Assembly: GCA_903887095.1 (NCBI GenBank)
Contig: CAISOQ010000445.1
Coordinates: 1 to 6,809, forward strand
Length of the DNA: 6,809 nt
Direction of reading: 5' to 3'
Origin: an uncultured Flavobacteriia bacterium
GTDB taxonomy: Bacteria; Bacteroidota; Bacteroidia; Flavobacteriales_D; Crocinitomicaceae
A model generated the notes under the pieces. That model was given only the letters and a program-made list of their open reading frames with translations, was not told the DNA's origin and did no database searches. The translations under genes were made by a program, and so were the position numbers. Shown here one piece after another: positions 1 to 5,952 of this stretch. Numbering within the stretch: the stretch's first letter is position 1; each line of letters begins with the position of its first letter.

Positions 1-15
1 CGACCAAGAAAAAAT

Positions 16-549
16 CTACCCCTTCCGCAATCTTTTATAGATTTTAATCCCTATCATTAATCCAATGGCCACGGCGAAAAAACCGACGGTACCTTTGATC
101 CAGTTGAGGGAATCTTTCATAACAACCAGAAATACCACAGCTACAAGCACCAATGTGGCGAGTTCATTCCAGATTCTCAATCCATTGGATGTCCAATTAA
201 AAACACCTTTCTGCATCGAAAAAATTATCTTTTGACAAACAAAATGGTATACCAATAAAACCGCAACAAACGTCAGTTTAATGTGCATCCAGCCCATTTG
301 GAGGTAAACAGGATTTAAAACAATCATCCATATTCCAAAAATTAAAGTGAGAATCATGGCCGGTGTAGTGATGATCCACCACAGTTTTTTCTCCATGATT
401 ACAAATTGATCTGAAAGCACTTTTCGCTCAACATCGGTCCTTTCTTGGGCCTCTGTGTGGTAAATAAAGAGTCGGACAATATAGAACAATCCGGCGAACC
501 AGCTCACTACAAAGATGATGTGCAAAGCTTTAACGACATTGAAATCCAT
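16..549 (-). CDS. hemJ: Protoporphyrinogen IX oxidase HemJ (CopD-like membrane protein)
   Basis: HemJ oxidises protoporphyrinogen IX to protoporphyrin IX, the penultimate step of haem synthesis, in the cytoplasmic membrane. The 177-residue product is strongly hydrophobic, with about five membrane segments near residues 7-27, 57-78, 88-110, 127-146 and 152-170. Family hallmarks visible are the N-terminal KALHIIFVVSWFAGLFYIVR stretch (His10, Arg26), the WMHIKL motif (His89, Lys91) and the RIWNE motif (Arg125, Asn128, Glu129). Many bacterial HemJ proteins are around 140-180 residues, so this looks full length. The ATG at 547-549 is favoured because the hallmark motif starts within ten residues of it and the next Met is at residue 52. 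Older annotation would call it a CopD-family or hypothetical membrane protein. It is transcribed divergently from lysS, and a -7 promoter box lies only four bases upstream of the ATG. The TAG stop is at 16-18, so any terminator lies outside the window. Confidence 0.9.
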   Translation of the reverse strand: MDFNVVKALHIIFVVSWFAGLFYIVRLFIYHTEAQERTDVERKVLSDQFVIMEKKLWWIITTPAMILTLIFGIWMIVLNPVYLQMGWMHIKLTFVAVLLVYHFVCQKIIFSMQKGVFNWTSNGLRIWNELATLVLVAVVFLVVMKDSLNWIKGTVGFFAVAIGLMIGIKIYKRLRKG

Positions 550-553
550 AGGT

Positions 554-561
554 CAAAGATA
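554..561 (-). promoter_or_regulatory. hemJ promoter, Bacteroidota -7 element TATCTTTG
   Basis: Read on the minus strand, this is a perfect match to the Bacteroidota -7 consensus TAnnTTTG. Only four bases (550-553) separate it from the hemJ ATG. Transcription normally begins a few bases after this element, so the mRNA could start at or very near the ATG. A matching -33 TTG is not well placed: the nearest plausible one (complement at 586-588) leaves a 24-base spacer, at or beyond the usual limit. The call rests on the box and its position. Confidence 0.6.
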
Positions 562-677
562 GAACAAAGAGCAAAGAACGAGGAACAAGGATTGAGTTTT
601 TTTGATCGATTCATTCCCAGAGGAACGAACCGAATTTTCAAACGCGAATTCCAACTAGAACTTTTCCGAATCCTTCG

Positions 678-685
678 TATCTTTG
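678..685 (+). promoter_or_regulatory. lysS promoter, Bacteroidota -7 element TATCTTTG
   Basis: This is a perfect TAnnTTTG match, identical to the box in front of hemJ, lying 18 bases before the lysS ATG at 704. It implies a short leader of roughly a dozen bases. I see no convincing -33 TTG at the expected distance. The box also decides the gene start: an in-frame TTG at 683-685 would extend LysRS by seven residues, but it is the last three bases of the promoter box and so is unlikely to be in the transcript. Confidence 0.65.
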
Positions 686-703
686 CACCTCAATTTTAAC
701 AAC

Positions 704-2407
704 ATGAGCGTTTTTGAACTTTCAGATCTTGAGCTACAACGAAGAGAATCGTTGAATAAGCTGCGTGATATGGGCATAGAGCCTTATCCGGCTGCTCTCT
801 ACCCCGTAACTGATTACACTTCAGCTATCAAGGCTGATTTTCAGGAAGGAAAGGTTGTTTGTCTTGCAGGAAGAATGATGAGTCAGCGCGTCATGGGTAA
901 AGCCTCTTTTGCCGAGTTACAAGATTCAACTGGTCGATTGCAGGTTTATTTCAATCGCGATGAAATTTGTCCAGGTGAGGATAAAACACTTTACAACGAT
1001 GTATTCAAGAAATTGCTTGATCTAGGCGATTTCATCGGTGTGAAAGGAGAAGTTTTTAAAACGCAAGTTGGCGAAATCTCTGTCAATGTGAAGGAATTTA
1101 CATTGTTGAGCAAATCGCTGAAGCCACTTCCTCTGCCAAAAACAGATGCTGAAGGAAAGGTGCACGATGCCTTTACGGATCCAGAACAACGCTACCGTCA
1201 GCGCTATGCAGATTTAGCGGTAAACCCTCATGTCAAAGAAGTTTTTATCAAACGAACTAAATTGTTCAATGCCATGCGTCAGTTTTTTAATGATGCTGGT
1301 TATATGGAGGTTGAAACACCAATTTTACAAGCAATTCCTGGCGGAGCATCCGCTCGTCCATTCATTACGCATCACAATGCACTCGATATTCCGCTTTACA
1401 TGCGTATCGCCAATGAGTTGTACTTGAAACGACTTATTGTTGGTGGTTTTGATGGCGTCTATGAATTCTCAAAGAATTTCAGAAACGAAGGAATGGACAG
1501 AACGCACAATCCTGAGTTCACAGCGATGGAGATCTATGTTTCTTACAAAGATTACAACTGGATGATGGATTTCACGGAGCAATTGCTTGAGCATTGTGCA
1601 ATGGCTGTCAATGGAACAACGAAATCAACTTTTGGTGAACATGAGATTGATTTCAAAGCGCCATACAAGCGAATCAGCATGCGTGATGCAATACTCGAAT
1701 TTACAGGCTTCGATATATCCAAAAAAACGGAAGAAGAATTGTTCGCTGCTGCCAAAGGAATGGGCTTGGAAGTGAACACTACGATGGGTAAAGGAAAATT
1801 GATCGATGAGATTTTTGGTGCAAAGTGCGAAGGCAATTACATTCAACCGACATTCATCACTGACTATCCAAAAGAGATGTCACCGCTTTGTAAAACACAC
1901 CGAAACGATCCTGAATTGACAGAGCGTTTTGAGTTGATGGTTTGTGGAAAAGAGATTGCCAATGCGTATTCGGAGTTGAATGATCCGATCGACCAGCGTG
2001 AGCGTTTTGAAGAACAATTGAAATTATCTGAGCGCGGCGATGACGAAGCAATGTTTATCGACCAAGACTTCTTAAGAGCTCTTGAATATGGAATGCCGCC
2101 AACCTCAGGTTTGGGCATTGGAATGGACCGTCTGATCATGTTCCTTACCAATAATCCATCGATCCAGGAAGTATTGTTCTTCCCGCAAATGCGCCCTGAA
2201 GTGAAATCCCATAAGCTCGAATTGAATGAGAACGAGAAATTGATCTTCGATCTGGTTCAGAATGAAGGAACAATGGATCTTTCTGCATTGAAAGTGAAAG
2301 CAGGCTTAAGCGGAAAACAGTGGGATGTGAGTATCAAATCGCTTACTAAGCAAGGGCTACTCAAAGTCACGAAGACGGATGATCAATTGACAGTGGAATT
2401 GGCTTAG
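704..2407 (+). CDS. lysS: Lysyl-tRNA synthetase, class II
   Basis: LysRS charges tRNA-Lys with lysine using ATP in the cytoplasm. The 567-residue product has the class II order. An N-terminal OB-fold anticodon-binding domain spans about residues 52-137 (LAGRMMSQRVMGKASFAELQ). Motif 1 follows around 196-225 (GYMEVETPILQAIPGGASARPF). Motif 2 is FRNEGMDRTHNPEFTAMEIY at 259-278. Motif 3 is GLGIGMDRL at 469-477. The ELM..GKEIANAYSELNDP segment at 410-428 is also characteristic. It is about 60 residues longer than E. coli LysRS because of a C-terminal extension at about 503-567, discussed in the findings. The ATG at 704 is chosen over the in-frame TTG at 683 because that TTG lies inside the -7 promoter box. 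No Shine-Dalgarno is visible; the start is preceded by AT-rich sequence. The gene appears monocistronic, with its own promoter and a strong terminator right after the stop. Confidence 0.97.
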   Translation: MSVFELSDLELQRRESLNKLRDMGIEPYPAALYPVTDYTSAIKADFQEGKVVCLAGRMMSQRVMGKASFAELQDSTGRLQVYFNRDEICPGEDKTLYNDVFKKLLDLGDFIGVKGEVFKTQVGEISVNVKEFTLLSKSLKPLPLPKTDAEGKVHDAFTDPEQRYRQRYADLAVNPHVKEVFIKRTKLFNAMRQFFNDAGYMEVETPILQAIPGGASARPFITHHNALDIPLYMRIANELYLKRLIVGGFDGVYEFSKNFRNEGMDRTHNPEFTAMEIYVSYKDYNWMMDFTEQLLEHCAMAVNGTTKSTFGEHEIDFKAPYKRISMRDAILEFTGFDISKKTEEELFAAAKGMGLEVNTTMGKGKLIDEIFGAKCEGNYIQPTFITDYPKEMSPLCKTHRNDPELTERFELMVCGKEIANAYSELNDPIDQRERFEEQLKLSERGDDEAMFIDQDFLRALEYGMPPTSGLGIGMDRLIMFLTNNPSIQEVLFFPQMRPEVKSHKLELNENEKLIFDLVQNEGTMDLSALKVKAGLSGKQWDVSIKSLTKQGLLKVTKTDDQLTVELA

Positions 2408-2429
2408 TCCTTTATTACCAATTAGATAT

Positions 2430-2461
2430 AAAGGGAAGTTTTACAACTTCCCTTTTCTTTT
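2430..2461 (+). terminator. Rho-independent terminator of lysS
   Basis: An 11-base perfect stem, AAAGGGAAGTT (2430-2440) pairing with AACTTCCCTTT (2445-2455), encloses the four-base loop TTAC. A T-rich run (TCTTTT) follows on the plus strand. It begins 22 bases after the lysS TAG stop, the expected place for that gene's terminator. Confidence 0.88.
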
Positions 2462-2582
2462 GTAGTATTAATTGTAAAAAAGTTTAGTTGTAAAAGTTAG
2501 CCACTTCAATAAAACTCATTTCATATTGGAAATCAAAATTCACTTCAATCAAGTAGATAAGTAGTTGTGAGTTTATTAAAAG

Positions 2583-2621
2583 AAAAATCCCCTCACACGA
2601 TTTCGTGAAAAGGGGATTTTT
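2583..2621 (-). terminator. Terminator of the PTPS-folE operon, probably bidirectional
   Basis: The arms AAAAATCCCCT (2583-2593) and AGGGGATTTTT (2611-2621) form an 11-base perfect outer stem. Inside it a second short stem, CACG/CGTG (2596-2599 with 2604-2607), closes on the loop ATTT. On the minus strand the stem runs into TTTTTCTTTT, and the hairpin starts 27 bases after the folE stop. The plus-strand side also ends in a T-run, so it can serve as a backup terminator for lysS. Confidence 0.85.
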
Positions 2622-2648
2622 GTATGATTTAAATTGGTTCCTGTTTGG

Positions 2649-3356
2649 TTACATTTCAATGTATTTGAACAACTCTTGGCGTGTAGTTTCTTTTTCGAAT
2701 TTTCCCCCGTAAAAGGAAGTCACTGTAGCTGAATTATTGTCTTGCACACCACGGGACGAAACGCACAAGTGCTTTGCGTCAATGATCACTGCAACGTCTT
2801 CTGTTTGCAATATGCTTTGCAGTTCACGTGCGATCTGCATCGTCATACGTTCTTGAACTTGTGGTCGCTTTGCAAAATACTGAACTATTCGGTTGAGTTT
2901 ACTTAATCCGATAACCGTGCCATTGGAAATATAGGCTACATGGGCTTTCCCAAAAATAGGAACAAAGTGATGTTCGCAATTGCTGTAGAAGGTAATGTCC
3001 TTTTCAAGGAGCATTTGGTCGTATCGGTATTTATTCTCAAATAAGGCCACTTTAGGCTTGTTAGCAGGGTTCAGTCCGCTAAAGATCTCCTGGACGTACA
3101 TTTTTGCTACCCTTTTTGGAGTTCCTTTAAGGCTGTCGTCAGTGAGGTCAAGACCTAGTGTATCCATTATGGCCCTGAAATGCTTTTCAATGATGGCCAT
3201 TTTTTCTTCTTCACTCTTGTCAAAAGCATCCGGACGCAAAGGCGTATCGGTACTGGTAAAGGCGTGTTCATCACCAATTTCTTCCTCACTTAAGTGTGAA
3301 AGGCTTATCTGCTCACCTTTAAGCAGGGTATTCAACGAAATTCCGTTCTGTTTCAT
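2649..3356 (-). CDS. folE: GTP cyclohydrolase I, FolE type
   Basis: FolE converts GTP to 7,8-dihydroneopterin triphosphate plus formate in the cytoplasm. This feeds folate, biopterin or deazapurine synthesis. The 235-residue product carries the zinc and catalytic residues of the family: Cys127, His129 and His130 in YSNCEHHFVPIFGKAHVAYI, and His196 with Cys198 in DAKHLCVSSRG. Other hallmarks are GLSKLNRIVQYFAKRPQVQER at 150-170 and GTPKRVAKMY at 78-87. Length is close to E. coli FolE (222), with the extra residues at the N terminus. The ATG at 3354-3356 is well supported. An in-frame stop lies two codons upstream, and the conserved GDEH...TPLRPDAFD segment starts near residue 28, well before the next Met at 53. 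The start lies inside the 3' end of the preceding PTPS-like gene (38-base overlap), which suggests translational coupling. No Shine-Dalgarno is seen. A strong hairpin terminator follows. Confidence 0.97.
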   Translation of the reverse strand: MKQNGISLNTLLKGEQISLSHLSEEEIGDEHAFTSTDTPLRPDAFDKSEEEKMAIIEKHFRAIMDTLGLDLTDDSLKGTPKRVAKMYVQEIFSGLNPANKPKVALFENKYRYDQMLLEKDITFYSNCEHHFVPIFGKAHVAYISNGTVIGLSKLNRIVQYFAKRPQVQERMTMQIARELQSILQTEDVAVIIDAKHLCVSSRGVQDNNSATVTSFYGGKFEKETTRQELFKYIEM

Positions 3357-3729
3357 AAAGTCTTAAGTTTAATTCGTAACGAGTGTCTATTTGAGCGCGA
3401 AGAATATCGTAGATCACCAAGACGATATTTTCTGCGGTTGGATTGATGGATTTAAATTCCGGTACATCCAGGTTAAGGTTTTTGTGATCAAAACGCTCTA
3501 GAATATTTTCTTTTAGTAGTTTGCTCAATTCTTTTGTGTCATATACGTAACCCGTTTCAGGATTTACTTCCCCTGTTAGTTTAACTATTAGTTCGTAGTT
3601 GTGACCGTGGTAATTCGGGTTGTTGCATTTACCAAACAATTCAGCATTTTTGGCGTCGGACAACGTTGCATTGTGTAATCGATGGGCAGCATTAAAATGC
3701 TCTTTACGGAATACAGCTATTTTTTTCAT
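3319..3729 (-). CDS. 6-pyruvoyl-tetrahydropterin synthase / QueD-family (6-carboxytetrahydropterin synthase) protein
   Basis: Members of this family act on dihydroneopterin triphosphate, the FolE product. The 136-residue length is normal. Zinc ligands are His16 (HFNAAHRL), His41 and His43 (YHGHNY). The nucleophile is Cys35 in FGKCNNPNYHGHNY. The Asp81-His82 pair is in FDHKNLN, and the pterin-anchoring glutamate is probably Glu126 in LYETERNFVEY. The Cys-x5-HGH spacing, the GKCNNPN...HGHNY wording and the YETE motif resemble animal PTPS more than E. coli QueD, where the spacing is Cys-x3-HGH. Automated annotation may still call it queD. The ATG at 3727-3729 places the first conserved motif at residue 11, as expected. 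It is the first gene of an operon with folE, whose start lies within its last 38 bases. Family membership is certain; the exact product (6-pyruvoyl- or 6-carboxy-tetrahydropterin) is inferred. Confidence 0.92.
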   Translation of the reverse strand: MKKIAVFRKEHFNAAHRLHNATLSDAKNAELFGKCNNPNYHGHNYELIVKLTGEVNPETGYVYDTKELSKLLKENILERFDHKNLNLDVPEFKSINPTAENIVLVIYDILRAQIDTRYELNLRLYETERNFVEYPA

Positions 3730-4046
3730 TTTCTCATTTATTTGAATCAGGATGAGTTTTTTGAGCTCTTCTCGATTTTAAATTTTAAGAGCACTGTTTC
3801 GGAAGTGTGCCGATCAAGTATCTCCTATTTCTGAAGTAAAAACAAAGTGATTGCCGTATTGTTTAAAGAATAGAAACAAAAGTTAAACAAAAGAGAAATG
3901 AATTGTGTGAATAATGCTCAAAATATATCTTGAAAAAGAAATGGGCTGCTTGATTAGCAGCCCATTCTTTTTTGATTTACTTTAAGAATATGAAAAAATC
4001 CCTTGAACATTTTCTCAATGGATCTTTCACCTTTGAAAGAAGATCT
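3730..4046. other. 317-base intergenic region between the pterin operon and the LamG/T9SS gene
   Basis: This AT-rich gap contains no convincing gene. It should hold the promoter of the PTPS-folE operon (minus strand), but I find only degenerate -7 candidates: TCACTTTG at 3843-3850 (one mismatch to TAnnTTTG) and TAACTTTTG at 3877-3885 (one base too long). Neither has a well-placed -33 TTG. The strong hairpin at 3933-3973 is listed separately. A weaker bulged hairpin lies just after the LamG gene stop: GATCTTTC (4021-4028) with GAAAGAAGATC (4035-4045). It lacks a T-run. A six-base inverted repeat, GCTCTT/AAGAGC (3765-3770 and 3787-3792), lies in the probable operon leader and is too short to interpret. 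Confidence 0.6.
3933..3973. terminator. Strong bidirectional terminator downstream of the LamG/T9SS gene
   Basis: An 11-base perfect stem, AATGGGCTGCT (3940-3950) with AGCAGCCCATT (3956-3966), closes the loop TGATT. It is flanked by A5 on one side and T6 on the other, so both strands read a GC-rich hairpin followed by T residues. On the minus strand it would terminate the surface-protein transcript about 80 bases after its stop codon. No plus-strand gene is seen to need it, so on that strand it may only block antisense read-through into the pterin operon's complement. Confidence 0.85.
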
Positions 4047-5909
4047 CTATTCCTTAATAAATTTTAATGAACGCCCTTCGCTGGTTAAAATGAAATATAC
4101 ACCTGAGTCAAAATGGAGAACATCCAAGTTTGTTTCCCCCTCCAGTTCTAAAGGCTGAATAAAAACACCTTGTGCATTGAACATATTTGCACTTGCAGGT
4201 TTATTTACTTTAATTGTCAAAGTTGAATGAGTAGGGTTTGGCAGCGCAACAAGTTCATTTGTTGGCAATGTATTTTCATTAATAAATGCTACTTGCGGGT
4301 AACATTCGCTGGTATCAGAGCAATTCGGTAAGGTAACAACTACAGAATAAGAACCTTCATTTAACATGTTGTATGATTGATAGGTTTCATTTGGAATTGC
4401 TACACCTGTTGAACAATCTATCCATTTATAAAGCGCATAATTTTGGCTTGAAGACAACAAGGTCCCACTTAAAGAAACAGATAGATCCAATGGCCCAACA
4501 TAAACAGTGACTGGAATACGTTGCACGCTTTCACACTGTAATTGTACTTTAGAGGCAAAATAAGTCGTTCCATTTGTTAATACGTCTGAGGTTGCGAAAG
4601 AGGTTCCTCCTAAAGGCGTTGGATACCAACTCAAGGATGCGGTACCAGTTAAATCCGCAATAGTGGCTCCAGGGCAAAAACTTTTGTATGAATCCACGAT
4701 AAAAGGAGGTGTGGGACTTGTTACAAAGGCGAAAACATCTAGATAGGTTTCACTCTCACAACCATTTACAGTTTGTGTCGCATAATACCACTGCTGATTA
4801 ATCTGAGTAGTTGAAGCTAGTGACACAGGATCTCCCTGATACGCATACCATTTTATATCTGTTCCTACAGCTGTAAGTTCTGCTATCGTGCTATTATTGA
4901 TAGTACAAAAGAATTGTTGACCCGCACCTGTTGGAGCAGGCGGAGCTGGCCCACTGATAGTAACCGTAACAGCCAGTCTCGCTGTGGACAAACAACCCCC
5001 ACCTCCTTGGGCCGCATAATATACTGTTGCATCCGTCAGGACAGTTGTAGTATCAAGTGCCGTTCCTCCTGTTGGAACATCATACCATTCAACAATTTGT
5101 CCTTGGGCAACCAAATTAGCTATTTGAGCTCCTTCACAAAATGTCTGAGCTGCATCACCTGTCGGAGTTGTACATTCGCAAACATAACCAGATACCCAAT
5201 TTGAAGTAACTCCAGTGAGGGTAAAGTTATTTAAAGTCCCATTGTTATTTAAGCCACTATTATCCGTGAGTGTTGTAAGGCCCGAATTATTCTGACTTGG
5301 ACTACCGGAGTTGAAGGAGTAACTTCCAACTAGTCCCGTTGTTCCATTTGAGCCACAGGCTATGGGATTTGCCAATTCTTGAGCTGACAATGCACGAGAC
5401 CAGATCTTGACATCATCCATTTTTCCGCCGTAATACTGCAGATTCGTATTACATCCCAATTGAAAAGGATACGGTGTTGAACCTACCTGAAGGGTTATGG
5501 CAGGTCCAACTGGTTGACCATCCAAATACATTTGCGAACCACCTGTAACCCCTACCTGAAAAGAAAATGCTACATGATGCCATAGGCCGTCATTGAGATT
5601 TGCTCCACTGTACGTTACAACACCAGGTGTTGATCCACCCCAGATATATGTGCTCAATTTATTATCTACTAAAAATAAACCGTAGAAAGTACTTCGCACT
5701 ACCAATCCTCTGTATCCGGTATTATTCGCAGTTGTATTGATCCATGCCTCTATGGTTCCCTGGTTTGTAATTTGGGAATGTGTGCTAGTTGGCAATAAAA
5801 CTGCATCATTCATCCCGTCGAAATGCAATGCATTTTCATTCTGTGCATTGGCATGAAAAAGAGGAGTTATGAGTGCTGTAAAAATAAATAGTCGTTTTAA
5901 TGTTTTCAT
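4047..5909 (-). CDS. Secreted LamG-domain, Ig-like repeat protein with T9SS C-terminal sorting domain
   Basis: This 620-residue modular protein is predicted to be exported by Sec and then carried across the outer membrane by T9SS. Residues 1-22 form a signal peptide with a likely cut at ANA|Q. Residues about 25-182 resemble a LamG/concanavalin-like jelly roll (LHFDGMNDAV start, GTIEAWI, DGLWHHVAFSF, MDDVKIWSRALSAQEL end). Three Ig-like repeats follow at about 249-318, 325-397 and 403-471. Each has a Cys pair (258/306, 335/384, 412/459) and a W-Y core. A module at 474-541 has WIDC and CSDTSEC. The C-terminal 69 residues (LPNPTHSTLTIKV to SLKFIKE) fit a type A T9SS sorting domain. No catalytic motif is visible, so adhesion or glycan binding is a guess. 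The gene starts 43 bases after the stop of the related upstream gene, with no terminator between them and no Shine-Dalgarno. Confidence 0.88.
   Translation of the reverse strand: MKTLKRLFIFTALITPLFHANAQNENALHFDGMNDAVLLPTSTHSQITNQGTIEAWINTTANNTGYRGLVVRSTFYGLFLVDNKLSTYIWGGSTPGVVTYSGANLNDGLWHHVAFSFQVGVTGGSQMYLDGQPVGPAITLQVGSTPYPFQLGCNTNLQYYGGKMDDVKIWSRALSAQELANPIACGSNGTTGLVGSYSFNSGSPSQNNSGLTTLTDNSGLNNNGTLNNFTLTGVTSNWVSGYVCECTTPTGDAAQTFCEGAQIANLVAQGQIVEWYDVPTGGTALDTTTVLTDATVYYAAQGGGGCLSTARLAVTVTISGPAPPAPTGAGQQFFCTINNSTIAELTAVGTDIKWYAYQGDPVSLASTTQINQQWYYATQTVNGCESETYLDVFAFVTSPTPPFIVDSYKSFCPGATIADLTGTASLSWYPTPLGGTSFATSDVLTNGTTYFASKVQLQCESVQRIPVTVYVGPLDLSVSLSGTLLSSSQNYALYKWIDCSTGVAIPNETYQSYNMLNEGSYSVVVTLPNCSDTSECYPQVAFINENTLPTNELVALPNPTHSTLTIKVNKPASANMFNAQGVFIQPLELEGETNLDVLHFDSGVYFILTSEGRSLKFIKE
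4497..5165 (-). repeat. Three tandem diverged Ig-like repeats within the LamG/T9SS protein
   Basis: Three units of about 70 codons follow one plan: a (T/F)FC start, a short (I/L)(A/L)(N/E/D)L segment, a WY core, a GG-T-L or similar turn, a YYA/YFA strand, and a second Cys followed by a closing strand such as VTV. Boundaries are about 5165-4956, 4937-4719 and 4703-4497. The units are diverged at DNA level, so they are old duplications rather than recent slippage copies. They resemble the Ig-like domains common in Bacteroidota surface proteins (CHU_C-associated type); that family name is my recollection, not a search result. Confidence 0.72.
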
Positions 5910-5952
5910 AATTTCTTGTATTATACTGTTTTGTGCTTAACCTTGACGTCTC

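Noticed and set aside
445..699. Plus-strand open frame of 84 codons across the hemJ 5' end and the divergent promoter region
   Set aside because: About 105 bases are antisense to hemJ, the rest covers both promoter boxes, and the peptide has no recognisable motif.
1552..2151. Several minus-strand open frames of 64-95 codons inside lysS
   Set aside because: All lie antisense to the conserved LysRS core, overlap each other, and show no start signals or protein features.
2439..2495. Possible antiterminator: TTTTACAACT in the lysS terminator (2439-2448) is complementary to AGTTGTAAAA at 2486-2495
   Set aside because: The competing strand lies downstream of the terminator and the pairing is AT-rich, so it could not form before termination. 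It is likely chance in AT-rich sequence.
2502..2577. Small repeats in the convergent gap: CACTTCAAT twice (2502, 2541) and an imperfect inverted pair AATAAAACTCA/TGAGTTTATT
   Set aside because: They are short, AT-rich and imperfect, with no link to a gene or mobile-element end.
2995..3366. Plus-strand open frame of 123 codons opposite folE
   Set aside because: It is entirely antisense to a gene with certain identity; its length is explained by folE codon use.
3730..3900. A possible riboswitch (preQ1 or tetrahydrofolate type) in the leader of the pterin operon
   Set aside because: I looked for a structured leader next to the start codon and found only a six-base inverted repeat and AT-rich sequence, with no recognisable aptamer motif.
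4914..5204. Plus-strand open frame of 96 codons inside the LamG/T9SS gene
   Set aside because: It is antisense to the Ig-like repeats; its Cys/Ser/Arg-rich peptide is the product of reading repeat codons backwards.
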